Assembly (NCBI GenBank): GCA_963663245.1
Contig: OY760143.1
Span: forward strand, 124,001-188,000
Direction: 5' to 3'
Source: JAFGVL01 sp963663245
GTDB taxonomy: Bacteria; Bacteroidota; Bacteroidia; Bacteroidales; Paludibacteraceae
DNA length: 64,000 nt
Under the pieces are notes generated by a model. That model worked only from the letters and a program-made list of their open reading frames with translations, was not told the origin of the DNA and made no database searches. The position numbers were made by a program, and so were the translations under genes. Positions 35,698 to 43,658 of the stretch are shown piece after piece. The stretch's first letter is position 1; each line of letters begins with the position of its first letter.

Positions 35698-36774
35698 ATG
35701 AAAACCCTACTGAAAATTTTTCTGCTTTTATTTCTCACCTCAACACTTGCTTTTTCACAAGTTCATGACAAATCATGGAAAAAGTTAGTTTTAAATAAAG
35801 AACTCTCTTGGTATTTAACAGAAGATGCCAAGCTTGCTGCTGAAAACGTAATGCTCTATCAGCGAAACATCGGTGGATGGCCAAAAAATACGCAAATGCA
35901 AAAACCGCTACCTGAAGAAAAGAAAGCCGAATTATTAGAAATGAAAGCTATTTCGAAAGGATGTACAACTGATAATTCCGCTACCTTTCTTGAAATGATA
36001 TTCTTATCAAAAATGTATAGCCAAGTAAAAGATGAGCGCTACAAACAGGCCTTTCTTAAAGGCTTAGACTATTTACTTGTATCTCAATACGACAATGGAG
36101 GATGGCCTCAGTTCTATCCTTTAAAGAAAGGCTATTATTCACATATCACCTATAACGACGACTCCATGGAGCATATCATGGAGATATTAGATGATTTAAT
36201 TAAAAAAGGTGGTCGTTTCTCTATAGAACCAGATAAAGCAACTATTGAACGATGTAAAATAGCCTTCGATAAGGGAATTGATATTATTCTAAAAACACAA
36301 TACAAACAAAACGGTGTGCTTACAGCTTGGTGTGCTCAACATGATACGCTAACATTAGCTCCTACACAAGCCAGAGCTTATGAGCTTCCTTCTTTAAGCG
36401 GACAAGAATCAGCAGGTCTTGTATTAGTATTAATGATGGTAGAGAATCCATCTAAAGAAGTAAAAAATGCGATCAACTCAGCTGTTGCTTGGTTTGAGAA
36501 GACTAAAATAACTGGCTACAAACAGGTGAGATTTAAAGATGAAAAGGGAAATAAAGACAGAAGATTAGAGGCTGACCCAAATGCAAAACCTCTATGGGGA
36601 AGATTTATGGAGCTAGAAGATAACACACCTTTCTTTTGCGGACGAGATGGCATCAAAAAAGCTAAACTGGAAGATATTGAACAAGAACGACGAGGCGGAT
36701 ATGGTTGGTATAGTAGATCTCCTCGTGAGGTGCTGGAGAAATACCCCAATTGGAAAGAAAAATGGATGAAATAA
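35698..36774 (+). CDS. pelA: Pectate lyase, polysaccharide lyase family 10-like
   Basis: The 358-residue protein has a signal peptide (about residues 1-20, ending LAFSQ) and a single alpha/alpha-toroid-type catalytic domain. Motifs match PL10 pectate lyases: NIGGWPKNTQM, TTDNSATFLEM, DNGGWPQFYP, TYNDDSM and AWCAQHD. It cleaves polygalacturonate by beta-elimination in the periplasm or outside. There are no SusCD, sulfatase or other CAZyme genes nearby, so it is an isolated pectinolytic gene here. A strong terminator follows. Confidence 0.92.
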   Translation: MKTLLKIFLLLFLTSTLAFSQVHDKSWKKLVLNKELSWYLTEDAKLAAENVMLYQRNIGGWPKNTQMQKPLPEEKKAELLEMKAISKGCTTDNSATFLEMIFLSKMYSQVKDERYKQAFLKGLDYLLVSQYDNGGWPQFYPLKKGYYSHITYNDDSMEHIMEILDDLIKKGGRFSIEPDKATIERCKIAFDKGIDIILKTQYKQNGVLTAWCAQHDTLTLAPTQARAYELPSLSGQESAGLVLVLMMVENPSKEVKNAINSAVAWFEKTKITGYKQVRFKDEKGNKDRRLEADPNAKPLWGRFMELEDNTPFFCGRDGIKKAKLEDIEQERRGGYGWYSRSPREVLEKYPNWKEKWMK

Positions 36775-36791
36775 AACATAGCATATATTTT

Positions 36792-36823
36792 AAAAAGGAC
36801 GCAATACAATGCGTCCTTTTTTT
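36792..36823 (+). terminator. Terminator after pectate lyase
   Basis: A 12-bp perfect stem, 36792-36803 with 36810-36821, with loop atacaa and a T-run. Confidence 0.9.
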
Positions 36824-36873
36824 ATAGCAATAATAACTATTTCATGATTTCTCTTCAAGAGAAAAAACCATTC

Positions 36874-36887
36874 TTGACTAGAGTCAA
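36874..36887. promoter_or_regulatory. Second TTGAC-N4-GTCAA palindrome
   Basis: TTGACTAGAGTCAA has the same half-sites and spacing as the palindrome at 27162-27175. It lies about 160 bases upstream of the predicted transcription start for the gene at 37081, too far for class II activation, so its role there is uncertain. Confidence 0.45.
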
Positions 36888-37030
36888 ACATTTCTTTATA
36901 AAAAGAATAAGTCCATTCTCTCTGCAAATATTATAAGAACTATTTAGTTTCTTATTGTGTTCTAATACAACACACAATAACAGTATAAATTTGATGACTC
37001 ATATCAATTGTTTAAGATAACTACACTTTC

Positions 37031-37038
37031 TATTTTTG
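37031..37038 (+). promoter_or_regulatory. -7 element of the helical-protein gene
   Basis: TATTTTTG is an exact match 42 bases before the ATG at 37081. Confidence 0.5.
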
Positions 37039-37080
37039 CTTACAACAGATTGGAAAAACACAACCTTAAACACAAGCACA

Positions 37081-37821
37081 ATGAAAACACTATCTGAAAC
37101 AGCAAATGCTCAAAATATTAAAAGCATGGAGCAACTATCATCTTATCTTTCTTCATACAAAGTAAATTTTAAATCAAAAAACTTGATAATTAACAATGCT
37201 AAACTAGAGCAACTAACTAATAATGCAAAAGAGGCTTCTCAAAAAGTAGCAGTACTAACAAATAGTTATTGTCAAGCACTAATCAACAGAGAAGATACTT
37301 TTAAACTACTTACAACAGCTGCAAATTCAGTGTTGAAAGATCTAAACTCTCTAGATATTTCAAAGGACAAACTAAATAAGATATATAGATTGGTGGAAAA
37401 GGTATCTAGTTTTGAATCTATAGAGAATAAAAAGCTAAAACTACTTTTACTAGAAGTAGAAGAGTCTGGAAGATATTTGAAAGAAATTGACAATTCCGAA
37501 AAAAAATATACTAAGATTACACTTGCTTTTGCCTTATTAATTGACCTGTTGGAGTCTTATTCAAATATTGATGAAACAACAATAAAAATAGACTCTCTAA
37601 AAGAACTACACAATAAACTTATTACAACAAACAGAATTCTCAAAGAAGTTAGAAGCCAAATTATTAATGCACGAAAAGGTCTATATAATACTATATATAA
37701 AAATAACACTGGCTTAGTAGATGTGGCTCATGACACCAAGGTATTTATGAGAAAAACGTATGGCAACAACAGCAAAGAATGGGAGAAAGTCTCATCTATT
37801 GAATTTAAAAGAATAAAATAG
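37081..37821 (+). CDS. Helical, coiled-coil protein of unknown function
   Basis: The 246-residue product is almost entirely predicted helix, rich in Lys, Leu, Asn and Ser, with heptad-like patterns over about residues 35-205. It has no signal peptide, membrane helix, Cys cluster or known motif. The C-terminal 30 residues (FMRKTYGNNSKEWEKVSSIEFKRIK, with YGNNSKEWEKVSSI looking most distinctive) may be a conserved tail. I recognise no family. A TTG at 37036 gives a longer frame but overlaps the -7 element, so ATG 37081 was chosen. It has its own promoter and terminator. Confidence 0.65.
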   Translation: MKTLSETANAQNIKSMEQLSSYLSSYKVNFKSKNLIINNAKLEQLTNNAKEASQKVAVLTNSYCQALINREDTFKLLTTAANSVLKDLNSLDISKDKLNKIYRLVEKVSSFESIENKKLKLLLLEVEESGRYLKEIDNSEKKYTKITLAFALLIDLLESYSNIDETTIKIDSLKELHNKLITTNRILKEVRSQIINARKGLYNTIYKNNTGLVDVAHDTKVFMRKTYGNNSKEWEKVSSIEFKRIK

Positions 37822-37831
37822 ATTTTTTATT

Positions 37832-37859
37832 AAAAAGGAGCTATATAGCTCCTTTTTTT
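37832..37859 (+). terminator. Terminator after the helical-protein gene
   Basis: aaaaaggagcta (37832-37843) pairs with tagctccttttt (37846-37857) and is followed by more T. Confidence 0.9.
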
Positions 37860-37958
37860 GTAAAGAAACTAGCACTAAAAAATCCCTAAGCTTAGTCCAT
37901 TTATATTATCACGTCAATGAAATATAAAATTGTTTATTGTTTATGTAACTGTAATTCA

Positions 37959-37966
37959 TATATTTG
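37959..37966 (+). promoter_or_regulatory. -7 element of the propeller lipoprotein gene
   Basis: TATATTTG is an exact match 26 bases before the ATG at 37993. Confidence 0.55.
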
Positions 37967-37992
37967 AAAAATAAAAATTAAAAATAACACAT

Positions 37993-39000
37993 ATGAAAAA
38001 TTTTAACTTATTGCTACTATTAGCTTTGGTTATTGGAGTATTTTCTGCTTGCTCAGAAGATAAAAAAGATGATCCAAGCACAACAGAAATACCGACTACT
38101 GCAACAACTCCAGATGGAAATTGGACTAATTATACCACGACAGATGGTTTACCTGGTAATGACATAAATGCTATTACTGCCGATAGCCTTGGAAATATTT
38201 GGGTTGGAACAGGCTCTGGTATTTCAAAATTTGATGGAACTACTTGGACCAATTACTCAACAAGTGATGGATTATGCCATAATAAAGTGTGGGGTATTAC
38301 TATTGATAACAATGGAGACAAATGGTTTGCAACTAGTGATGGTGTATCAAAATTTGATGGAACTACTTGGACTACATATAATACTGTTGATGGATTAGCA
38401 AATAAAGTTGTTTACAAAATAGTTGTAGATAAACAAGGAAACTTATGGATGGCAACCAATGCCGGAGCTTCAAAATTTGATGGAAGCACTTGGACTACCT
38501 ATTTAACAACAGATGATACCAACGATTTTAATATTGTTCGTGATGTAGTTTGTGATGATCAAGGAAACTTATGGTTTGCCAACTATAGTTTTAATAAAGG
38601 AGTATCAAAATTTGACGGAACCACTTGGACTACCTATTCAACAACTGATGGATTAGCAACTAATATGGTAAATGCTATTGCTATTGACAAACAAGGAGCT
38701 AAATGGTTTGGAACAACTGATGGAGTATCAAAATTTGATGGAACGAACTGGGTAAACTATACAACAACTGACGGTTTAAGTGAAAATGGAATCCTATCTC
38801 TTGTAATAGATAACTATGATAATAAATGGTTTGGAACAGGTGGAGGAGACATCTCAAAATTTGATGGGACTACTTGGACAACATATAATCCAAATGATTT
38901 ATTAATTAATACTGAAATCCAAACAGCATCTATGGATAGAGATGGGAATCTATGGTTTGGTGTATTTCTAGGTGGAATTTCTAAATATACTTTTGAATAA
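37993..39000 (+). CDS. Seven-bladed beta-propeller lipoprotein (two-component-regulator propeller repeats)
   Basis: The 335-residue protein has a lipoprotein signal with Cys at about residue 20 (VFSAC) and a short Thr/Pro/Asp spacer. Seven Reg_prop-type repeats of about 42-48 residues follow, six of them carrying the word SKFDGTTW or a near variant and the last ending SKYTFE. Reg_prop repeats normally form the sensor of hybrid two-component systems, but here no kinase is attached, so it is a free surface or periplasmic binding propeller. The blades are very alike at DNA level too. The T9SS gene downstream starts 12 bases after its stop. Confidence 0.88.
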   Translation: MKNFNLLLLLALVIGVFSACSEDKKDDPSTTEIPTTATTPDGNWTNYTTTDGLPGNDINAITADSLGNIWVGTGSGISKFDGTTWTNYSTSDGLCHNKVWGITIDNNGDKWFATSDGVSKFDGTTWTTYNTVDGLANKVVYKIVVDKQGNLWMATNAGASKFDGSTWTTYLTTDDTNDFNIVRDVVCDDQGNLWFANYSFNKGVSKFDGTTWTTYSTTDGLATNMVNAIAIDKQGAKWFGTTDGVSKFDGTNWVNYTTTDGLSENGILSLVIDNYDNKWFGTGGGDISKFDGTTWTTYNPNDLLINTEIQTASMDRDGNLWFGVFLGGISKYTFE

Positions 39001-39012
39001 CTCTTTCGAAAA

Positions 39013-40992
39013 ATGAAAAAAAACATATTACTACTAATAATCTGTCTCAGTTTCTTCGATTTATATGCTATTATGGAATCAGCTACTACTCAAGGAACTG
39101 AGTTCTATTTTAGCTTTAATCGAGCTCGACCTGGCAGAGATAAAAACATGACATTAACTGTCTCGTCAGACAAAACAGGCATCCTTAAAATTACAGATGC
39201 TCAAGGTGTTTCTACTACAAAAACAATTTTATTAGGGTCTACTACTATTAGTCTGGCTTATGCCGATGCTTACGATACTAATGAGATTGTATATTTATCT
39301 GGATTAACATCTTGTTACTCTATAAGTACAAATACAGCAGACAATAGAGGATATATCGTTGAGTCTTTTGAATTGAACGGAACAACACCTTTAAAGGTAT
39401 CTCTTTATGCAGAACTAAGTGGTTCAAGTACAGCAGAAGCAGCTAATATTTATCCTATTGAAGGACTAGGTAATGAATATTATGTTTTAAGTCATCTCGG
39501 ATATCAACAAGGAGGGGATATTCTTTCTTCCGAAGCTCTAGTAGTAGCAACTGAAGACAATACTATTATTGAAATAATTCCAACTTGTTTACTAGATAAT
39601 CAATCTCTAACAGATGATTTACAAAATACAACCATTACATTAAACAAAGGTCAAACGTATCAAATAAGAGCTCTAGGAACAAGAGATTTAACAGGAACTA
39701 TTATTCGAACAAAAGATGATGGTAGTTTTAATAAGTGTAAAAAAATAGCTGTTTTTAGTGCAAACCAACATGCTTTTCCTGGCGACTATGAATACGAACA
39801 ACTTTTTCCTACACATCTCTGGGGTAATGAATTTCTAGTTAGTGCCCCTAAAGACGGGGCTGATAACGTTGTGCGAATTGTAGCATCTCAAGATGCTACA
39901 AAAATTATTGTCAATGGAAATTTAATAAGTACCTTAAATAAAACTGATTATTACGACTATATTCTGAGGCAAGATTCAACATGCTATATAAAAACAAGTA
40001 ACCCAACTCAAGTAGCAATGAATACAGTAGATTACATTAACCATAGCTATGCTTCAGGTGATGCCTCTATGATTATGATAACTCCTGTACAACAAAAATT
40101 AGATAGCATTACCTTTTCAGCCATTCCTAGTTTTAGTGCTGGAACAAACAAAGTCTCTATTGTTGCTTCCACAGCTGACACAACTGACATTACTTTATAT
40201 GAATTAATTGGCTCTACTTGGATTCCCATAACTCTATCTGGCTGGACTGCAGTTTTAGCAAACAGCAATTATTCATCTATTAGCTCGAGTATTTCAGCAA
40301 CATCTACGTACAAAATTATCGCTTCTAAAGAAGGGTTCAACGCATATCTTTATGGTTATTTAAGTGGTGCAGAATACGGCTACTCAATAGGCTCTGCCAT
40401 ACGGCCGACGTTTTCTTCCTTTTATTTAAATGAGAACCCAAGCATTAGCACGAATATATCAGACACTTATATTATCTACGAAAAAGACATTACTTTTACA
40501 GCAGATTTATCCTTTTCTCATTTAAATATGGAACTCGATTTTGGTGATGGGACAAAAGAAACTATTACAAATTCAAACAATACATTTACTCACTCCTATA
40601 CAACAGTTGGAACTTACCAAGTAAAAATGATAGTCTCTAAAATTACTAGCGGTTGTTATGACACTAGTAATTTAAAAGATACGATTACAGCTATCATCCA
40701 CATACAAGATAAAACTACTAATATAAAAGAAAAAGAAATAACAAGCACTTTAGTCTTCCCTAGCCCAATGGAACAAGAAGCTGTAATTGAATTTAACTTA
40801 AGCACCAACAGCAATGTAAAAGCAGTGCTTATGAATGCAAATGGTCAAGTAATCAATATACTTACTAACGCTGCATATACTGCAGGAGCAAATACAATCG
40901 TTATTAACAATAACAACTACGCTGCTGGCATGTACTTTATAAGATTAGAATCCTCTAATCAAGCTATTGTGAGAAAAATCATTATCAAATAA
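39013..40992 (+). CDS. T9SS-secreted protein with IgGFc-binding-like N-terminus and PKD domain
   Basis: The 659-residue protein has a signal peptide (about residues 1-20). A long beta-rich region (about 25-370) contains phrases typical of the IgGFc_binding family (GTEFYFSF, GLGNEYYVLSHLGYQQGG, VFSANQHAFPG). A PKD-like domain (about 490-575, with LDFGDGTKETITNS and FTHSYTTVGTYQVKM) follows. The C-terminal type A T9SS sorting domain (about 590-659) contains NGQVINIL and AAGMYFIRLESS and ends VRKIIIK. It should be exported across the outer membrane, perhaps as an adhesin. It is probably cotranscribed with the propeller lipoprotein. Confidence 0.82.
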   Translation: MKKNILLLIICLSFFDLYAIMESATTQGTEFYFSFNRARPGRDKNMTLTVSSDKTGILKITDAQGVSTTKTILLGSTTISLAYADAYDTNEIVYLSGLTSCYSISTNTADNRGYIVESFELNGTTPLKVSLYAELSGSSTAEAANIYPIEGLGNEYYVLSHLGYQQGGDILSSEALVVATEDNTIIEIIPTCLLDNQSLTDDLQNTTITLNKGQTYQIRALGTRDLTGTIIRTKDDGSFNKCKKIAVFSANQHAFPGDYEYEQLFPTHLWGNEFLVSAPKDGADNVVRIVASQDATKIIVNGNLISTLNKTDYYDYILRQDSTCYIKTSNPTQVAMNTVDYINHSYASGDASMIMITPVQQKLDSITFSAIPSFSAGTNKVSIVASTADTTDITLYELIGSTWIPITLSGWTAVLANSNYSSISSSISATSTYKIIASKEGFNAYLYGYLSGAEYGYSIGSAIRPTFSSFYLNENPSISTNISDTYIIYEKDITFTADLSFSHLNMELDFGDGTKETITNSNNTFTHSYTTVGTYQVKMIVSKITSGCYDTSNLKDTITAIIHIQDKTTNIKEKEITSTLVFPSPMEQEAVIEFNLSTNSNVKAVLMNANGQVINILTNAAYTAGANTIVINNNNYAAGMYFIRLESSNQAIVRKIIIK

Positions 40993-41018
40993 TGATGTGA
41001 TTCGTTTTATAAAACGGG

Positions 41019-41050
41019 AAAGGGATGTCAATAATTGACACCCCTTTTTT
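41019..41050 (+). terminator. Terminator after the T9SS/PKD gene
   Basis: aaaggg...tgtcaat (41019-41032) pairs with attgaca...ccctt (from 41034) with one mismatch, and runs into T. Confidence 0.75.
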
Positions 41051-41206
41051 GTGTCTAATTTAAAAGTCTTATTTTAGAGCCAAATTTATTAACCATTAGT
41101 GAACCCTTTTGAAAAAAGTTCGTCTAGTATATATAACAACAAAGATACTGTTGTAAGAAAATTAATTATTAAATAAATATATATCCCAAATAAAAGACAA
41201 TATAAA

Positions 41207-42616
41207 ATGAGAAAACTATTAATTCTTATAGCATTAACAACAATAAGCACATCTTCTTTTGGACAAAGCTCTACAATTCAAGAAGATTATACTCAAACAG
41301 CAATCCTTAGTAACTTAAGATCAACTCAAATATCCATTCAAATACCTGATAGCTCTATAAATTACCTATGGAACGCTTCAACTAGTCTGTGGGATTTCAT
41401 TTCTAATTATAGATACAACTATGATGTAAACAATAACAAAATATTAGAAACTCGTTACAATTGGAATGCTTCTTCTAGTCTGTGGGAAATTTCCTCCAAA
41501 TTTGAATACAGCTACGATGCGAATAATAACAAAGTACTAGAAACTCGTCATGGCTGGGACTCTTCTTCTAGTTCATGGAAATATTCCTCTAAATACGAAT
41601 ACAACTATGATGCGAATAATAACAAAACATTAGAAGCTTCTTATACCTGGGATACTTCCTCTAGTCTGTGGGTAGGTTCTTATAAATTTGAATATAGTTA
41701 TGATGTTAACAATAACAAAACACTAGAAACTCATTACAGTTGGAATTATTCAACCAGTCAGTGGATAAATTTAAGTAAAGATGAATACAACTACGATATT
41801 AACAATAACAAAACACTTCAAACTAATTATTACTGGGATTCTAGTACTAGTCAATGGATTGATTCATATAAAGATGAATACAGTTATGATGGAAACAATA
41901 AGAATATACTTAAAACTGCTTATAATTGGAGTTCAAGCACTAGTCAATGGATCGCTGCCTCAAAATTGGAATACAGCTATGATGCAAACAATAACAAGAT
42001 ACTAGCAACTCGTTATAATTGGAACACTTCTAGTGGTAGCTGGATAGAGGCAAAGAAATATGTATATGGCTACGATGCTAACCATAACAAGATACTAGAA
42101 ACTTGTTCTAATTGGAATTCTGCTATCAGTTTATGGGGTGTTTATTACATATATGAATACAACTATGATATGAATAATAATATAACACTTTATTCACATC
42201 ATAGTTGGGATGCAGCAACGAGTCAGTTAAAAGGCATAGATAAAGATGAGTACATTTATGATGTAGATAAAACAACAAAAACTTCATATAACTGGAACTC
42301 TTCAACAAGTGACTGGGTGTATTTTGATACATCCATTACGTTTTTCTCAGATAATACTACAAGCCCAGTAAGTATTCTTAGTACAGAAAAATATAAGATC
42401 TACCCTAATCCTGCATCAGACTATCTAATGGTTGATTTCAAAAACAATGAAAATAAGGCAACTATAGATTTGTATGACCTACAAGGTAGAAAGTGTCTGT
42501 CAAAAGAAATAACAAACAACGAAAGCTTTTCTATAAAAAATTTAAAAGGTGGCCGTTATTTATATAAAATCTCAACTAATGGGATTTCTCAAAGTGGCTT
42601 GTTAATTAAAGAATAA
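41207..42616 (+). CDS. T9SS-secreted protein with eleven 31-residue YD-like repeats
   Basis: The 469-residue protein has a signal peptide (about residues 1-20, ending SFGQ). Eleven tandem repeats of 31 residues (about 52-385) follow, with the pattern Y-x-W-(N/D)-x-S-(T/S)-S-x-W then K-x-E-Y-x-Y-D-x-N-N-N-K-x-L-(E)-T. Trp, Tyr and Asp positions are nearly fixed. The repeats recall RHS/YD repeats but are longer and Trp-rich. The last 75 residues are a T9SS type A sorting domain (YKIYPNPASDYLMV, GGRYLYKIS). The role is unknown; surface binding is likely. The 93-bp DNA repeat makes copy-number change by slippage plausible. Confidence 0.85.
   Translation: MRKLLILIALTTISTSSFGQSSTIQEDYTQTAILSNLRSTQISIQIPDSSINYLWNASTSLWDFISNYRYNYDVNNNKILETRYNWNASSSLWEISSKFEYSYDANNNKVLETRHGWDSSSSSWKYSSKYEYNYDANNNKTLEASYTWDTSSSLWVGSYKFEYSYDVNNNKTLETHYSWNYSTSQWINLSKDEYNYDINNNKTLQTNYYWDSSTSQWIDSYKDEYSYDGNNKNILKTAYNWSSSTSQWIAASKLEYSYDANNNKILATRYNWNTSSGSWIEAKKYVYGYDANHNKILETCSNWNSAISLWGVYYIYEYNYDMNNNITLYSHHSWDAATSQLKGIDKDEYIYDVDKTTKTSYNWNSSTSDWVYFDTSITFFSDNTTSPVSILSTEKYKIYPNPASDYLMVDFKNNENKATIDLYDLQGRKCLSKEITNNESFSIKNLKGGRYLYKISTNGISQSGLLIKE
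41360..42350 (+). repeat. Coding tandem repeat, about 11 units of 93 bp
   Basis: The units correspond to the 31-residue repeats of the T9SS protein. Recurring words are tatgatgcgaataataacaa and variants, and tcttctagtctgtggg. The last two units are the most diverged. Confidence 0.85.
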
Positions 42617-42696
42617 TTGAATTCCTGAACCCTTTAAATTCAATTGAGTTCTATTAACAAAACTGGAGAAATAACAAGTACCCTTATAAATTAAAT

Positions 42697-42921
42697 ATGA
42701 GTAAAACTATTTGTTATTGCAAAAATGTAAGTGAGCTAGAAATATTAGATGCCATAAACAATGGAGCTAAAAGTCTGCACGACATAAAAGAAAAGACAGG
42801 AGCCTGCACAGGAAATCAATGTAAAGAACTAAACCCTTCAGGCAAATGTTGTTCTGGATATATTGAGAAACTATTGAATAAGCCTGATGCTTCCAAAGGC
42901 TGTTCCTGTTGTTGTGATTAG
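42697..42921 (+). CDS. BFD-like [2Fe-2S] protein
   Basis: The 74-residue protein matches the bacterioferritin-associated ferredoxin-like [2Fe-2S] domain, with C6-Y-C8 near the start and C-T-G-x-x-C at about residues 37-42 as likely cluster ligands. A Cys-rich tail (KCCSGYIEK and GCSCCCD) is unusual for its size. Free-standing BFD-like proteins often pass electrons or take part in nitrite reductase and ferritin systems, but no such partner lies nearby. The gene ends just before the tRNA pair. Confidence 0.85.
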   Translation: MSKTICYCKNVSELEILDAINNGAKSLHDIKEKTGACTGNQCKELNPSGKCCSGYIEKLLNKPDASKGCSCCCD

Positions 42922-42936
42922 CTCAATAAAAATAAA

Positions 42937-42970
42937 AAATCCCTCTCAATCAAATGATTAAGAGGGATTT
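42937..42970 (-). terminator. Terminator of the tRNA-Gly/tRNA-Leu transcript
   Basis: aaatccctct (42937-42946) pairs with agagggattt (42961-42970), and an inner aatca/tgatt stem extends the hairpin. On the minus strand a T-run follows at once, one base beyond the tRNA-Leu 3' end. It may also serve the BFD-like gene weakly. Confidence 0.85.
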
Positions 42971-42971
42971 G

Positions 42972-43055
42972 TACCCGGAGCGGGACTTGAACCCGCACGA
43001 CCGCAAAGCCACTGGATTTTAAGTCCAGCGTGTCTACCAATTCCACCATCCGGGC
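42972..43055 (-). tRNA. tRNA-Leu (anticodon UAA)
   Basis: An 84-nt class II tRNA. The acceptor stem GCCCGGA/TCCGGGT closes with a G-U pair at the end, and the discriminator is A. The anticodon stem CTGGA/TCCAG encloses the loop CTTAAAA with anticodon TAA. A long variable arm and the T-loop GTTCAAGTC are present. CCA is not encoded. Confidence 0.97.
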
Positions 43056-43070
43056 GTCCGTAGACTTTGG

Positions 43071-43143
<73 letters not shown>

Positions 43144-43479
43144 AAACTTTCTAATGCTTAATATACTGTAGTGTTACATCTAAACTTGCCAAGGTCGATT
43201 ATTAAATCTACCTGAAAGAGGACAAGGTCGTGCTCTACCAACTGAGCTATTTTCGCAAACTTTCTAATGCTTAATATACTGTGGTATTACATCTAAACTT
43301 GCCAAGGTCGATTATTAAATCTACCTGAAAGAGGACAAGGTCGTGCTCTACCAACTGAGCTATTTTCGCAAACTTTCTAATGCTTAATATACTGTGGTAT
43401 TACATCTAACTTGCCAAGGTCGATTATTAATCTACCTGAAAGAGGACAAGGTCGTGCTCTACCAAAGAGCTATTTTCGC
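43144..43479 (-). repeat. Tandem array of three units, each with the 5' half of tRNA-Gly
   Basis: The units are 43144-43256 (113 bp), 43257-43369 (113 bp) and 43370-43479 (110 bp). Read on the minus strand, each begins with 34 nt identical to tRNA-Gly positions 1-34, through the first anticodon base, and continues with a 79-nt spacer that is the same in all units apart from a few bases. The spacer also contains CGACCTTGGCAAG, the anticodon-arm sequence with its loop reversed. The unit farthest from the tRNA has three single-base losses and a damaged D-arm. None has a 3' half, so none can form a tRNA. Confidence 0.93.
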
Positions 43480-43533
43480 ATTTTTTTCAAAAACTGCATC
43501 CAACACTTTGGAGACTTTCATTTTTTGAGAGTG

Positions 43534-43541
43534 CAAATATA
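43534..43541 (-). promoter_or_regulatory. -7 element upstream of the tRNA-half array
   Basis: On the minus strand this reads TATATTTG, an exact TAnnTTTG match about 55 bases before the first tRNA-half unit. It could drive one transcript through the array, tRNA-Gly and tRNA-Leu to the terminator at 42937-42970. The rest of 43480-43658 shows no gene. Confidence 0.5.
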
Positions 43542-43658
43542 AGCCATTTTTTCTTTTTTTATAACACTTCGACAAAAAATTGTGCATTTGTTCCATTCTC
43601 TTTGAAGAATAAATTAATTTAGCAGATGATTTTTTATTTATTAGACCCCACAATTACC

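Larger units (their letters stand above)
36775..37080. other. Gene-free region between pectate lyase and the helical-protein gene
   Basis: The 306 bases hold the pectate lyase terminator, a second TTGAC-N4-GTCAA palindrome (36874-36887) with a short hairpin just before it (tctctt and aagaga, about 36850-36862), and a -7 element (37031-37038). There is no credible ORF. Confidence 0.7.

Noticed and set aside
35698..36774. Polysaccharide utilisation locus around the pectate lyase
   Set aside because: No SusC/SusD pair, sulfatase, other carbohydrate-active enzyme or hybrid two-component sensor is adjacent; the lyase is isolated in this window.
38168..38398. Second frame inside the propeller lipoprotein gene
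   Set aside because: It exists only because repeated DNA units lack stops in that frame; its protein is a frame-shifted copy of the repeats.
41781..42005. Second frame inside the T9SS repeat gene
   Set aside because: This is again a by-product of the 93-bp repeat; the real frame has signal peptide and sorting domain.
43144..43479. CRISPR-like regular repeats
   Set aside because: The ~113-bp units are contiguous and nearly identical over their full length, with no variable spacers, and there are no cas genes; they are tRNA-derived tandem repeats.
43480..43658. Antisense 64-codon frame at 43459-43653
   Set aside because: It runs through the tRNA-half array into a T-rich promoter region, has Lys/Ser-rich random content and no family resemblance.
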